Below are positions 5,221 through 5,246 of a stretch of DNA of 5,246 bases, in pieces. Source of the DNA: Actinomycetes bacterium (GTDB lineage: Bacteria; Actinomycetota; Acidimicrobiia; Acidimicrobiales; Microtrichaceae); contig JAEZAI010000540.1 of the NCBI GenBank assembly GCA_023427825.1, forward strand, positions 1 through 5,246. Direction: 5' to 3'. Below the pieces are notes generated by a model. The model was not told the DNA's origin. It did no database searches and saw nothing but the letters and a program-made list of their open reading frames with translations. Made by a program: the position numbers and the translations under genes. The first letter of the stretch is position 1. Every line of letters starts with the position of its first letter.

Positions 5221-5246
5221 ATGGCTCGACCGCAACCCCTGTCGGA
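5221..5246 (+). CDS. Start of an unidentified gene (3' partial)
   Basis: Eight full codons are visible, reading MARPQPLS, then the window ends. The start is supported by the TAGCCT box 7 bases upstream and by the divergent arrangement with the oxidoreductase gene, which leaves 101 bases for two promoters. Nothing can be said about its product. Confidence 0.45.

Noticed and set aside
3939..5222. Long frames overlapping the oxidoreductase gene (3939-5222 minus, 4079-5134 plus)
   Set aside because: They are low-complexity, Arg-rich shadows. The frame 4148-5119 minus carries the luciferase-like motifs throughout.
1..5246. Mobile elements, CRISPR arrays, tRNA/rRNA genes, toxin-antitoxin or phage-defence genes
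   Set aside because: Looked for and not seen. All substantial coding frames are explained by core or ordinary metabolic genes, and base composition is uniform.

Overview
The window reads as a chromosomal segment of a very GC-rich actinobacterium. Four features suggest this: near-uniform G or C at third codon positions, frequent GTG starts, -10 boxes of the TANNNT type placed about 7 bases before start codons, and an F420-type luciferase-like oxidoreductase next to a suf cluster that carries a Rieske ferredoxin. The class Acidimicrobiia (Ilumatobacter/Iamia-like) is my best guess. That is an inference from style, not from a search.

Layout. (1) Bases 1-305 hold the 3' end of an unrecognised gene with a cysteine motif and a basic tail. 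(2) Bases 306-418 are a short gap with a hairpin after the stop codon. An AT-rich island follows, with a perfect 16-bp palindrome (391-406) just upstream of a TAAATT -10 box. This looks like a repressible, leaderless promoter. (3) Bases 419-2942 are a tight three-gene operon: sufD, a Rieske-type [2Fe-2S] ferredoxin, and sufC. The genes are joined by two 4-base GTGA stop/start overlaps. (4) Bases 2943-3087 are a gap with an independent promoter. (5) Bases 3088-4071 encode an acetamidase/formamidase family protein. (6) Bases 4072-4147 are a short convergent gap. (7) Bases 4148-5119, on the minus strand, encode a luciferase-like (probably F420-dependent) oxidoreductase. (8) Bases 5120-5220 are a divergent intergenic region. 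The first 26 bases of a further plus-strand gene begin at 5221.

How the genes work together. SufC is the ATPase and SufD a scaffold subunit of the SufBCD iron-sulfur cluster assembly complex. The Rieske protein is both a plausible client and a plausible electron carrier for it. The essential partner SufB, the cysteine desulfurase SufS and the sulfur carrier SufU are not in the window. The sufD promoter marks the start of the transcript, so those partners must be encoded elsewhere. The amidase and the luciferase-like enzyme look like unrelated metabolic neighbours with their own promoters.

I see no mobile element, CRISPR array, tRNA or rRNA, and no gene set that I would call a new system. The most interesting signals are the sufD operator/promoter, the sufB-less Rieske-containing suf operon, and the repeated leaderless-promoter design.
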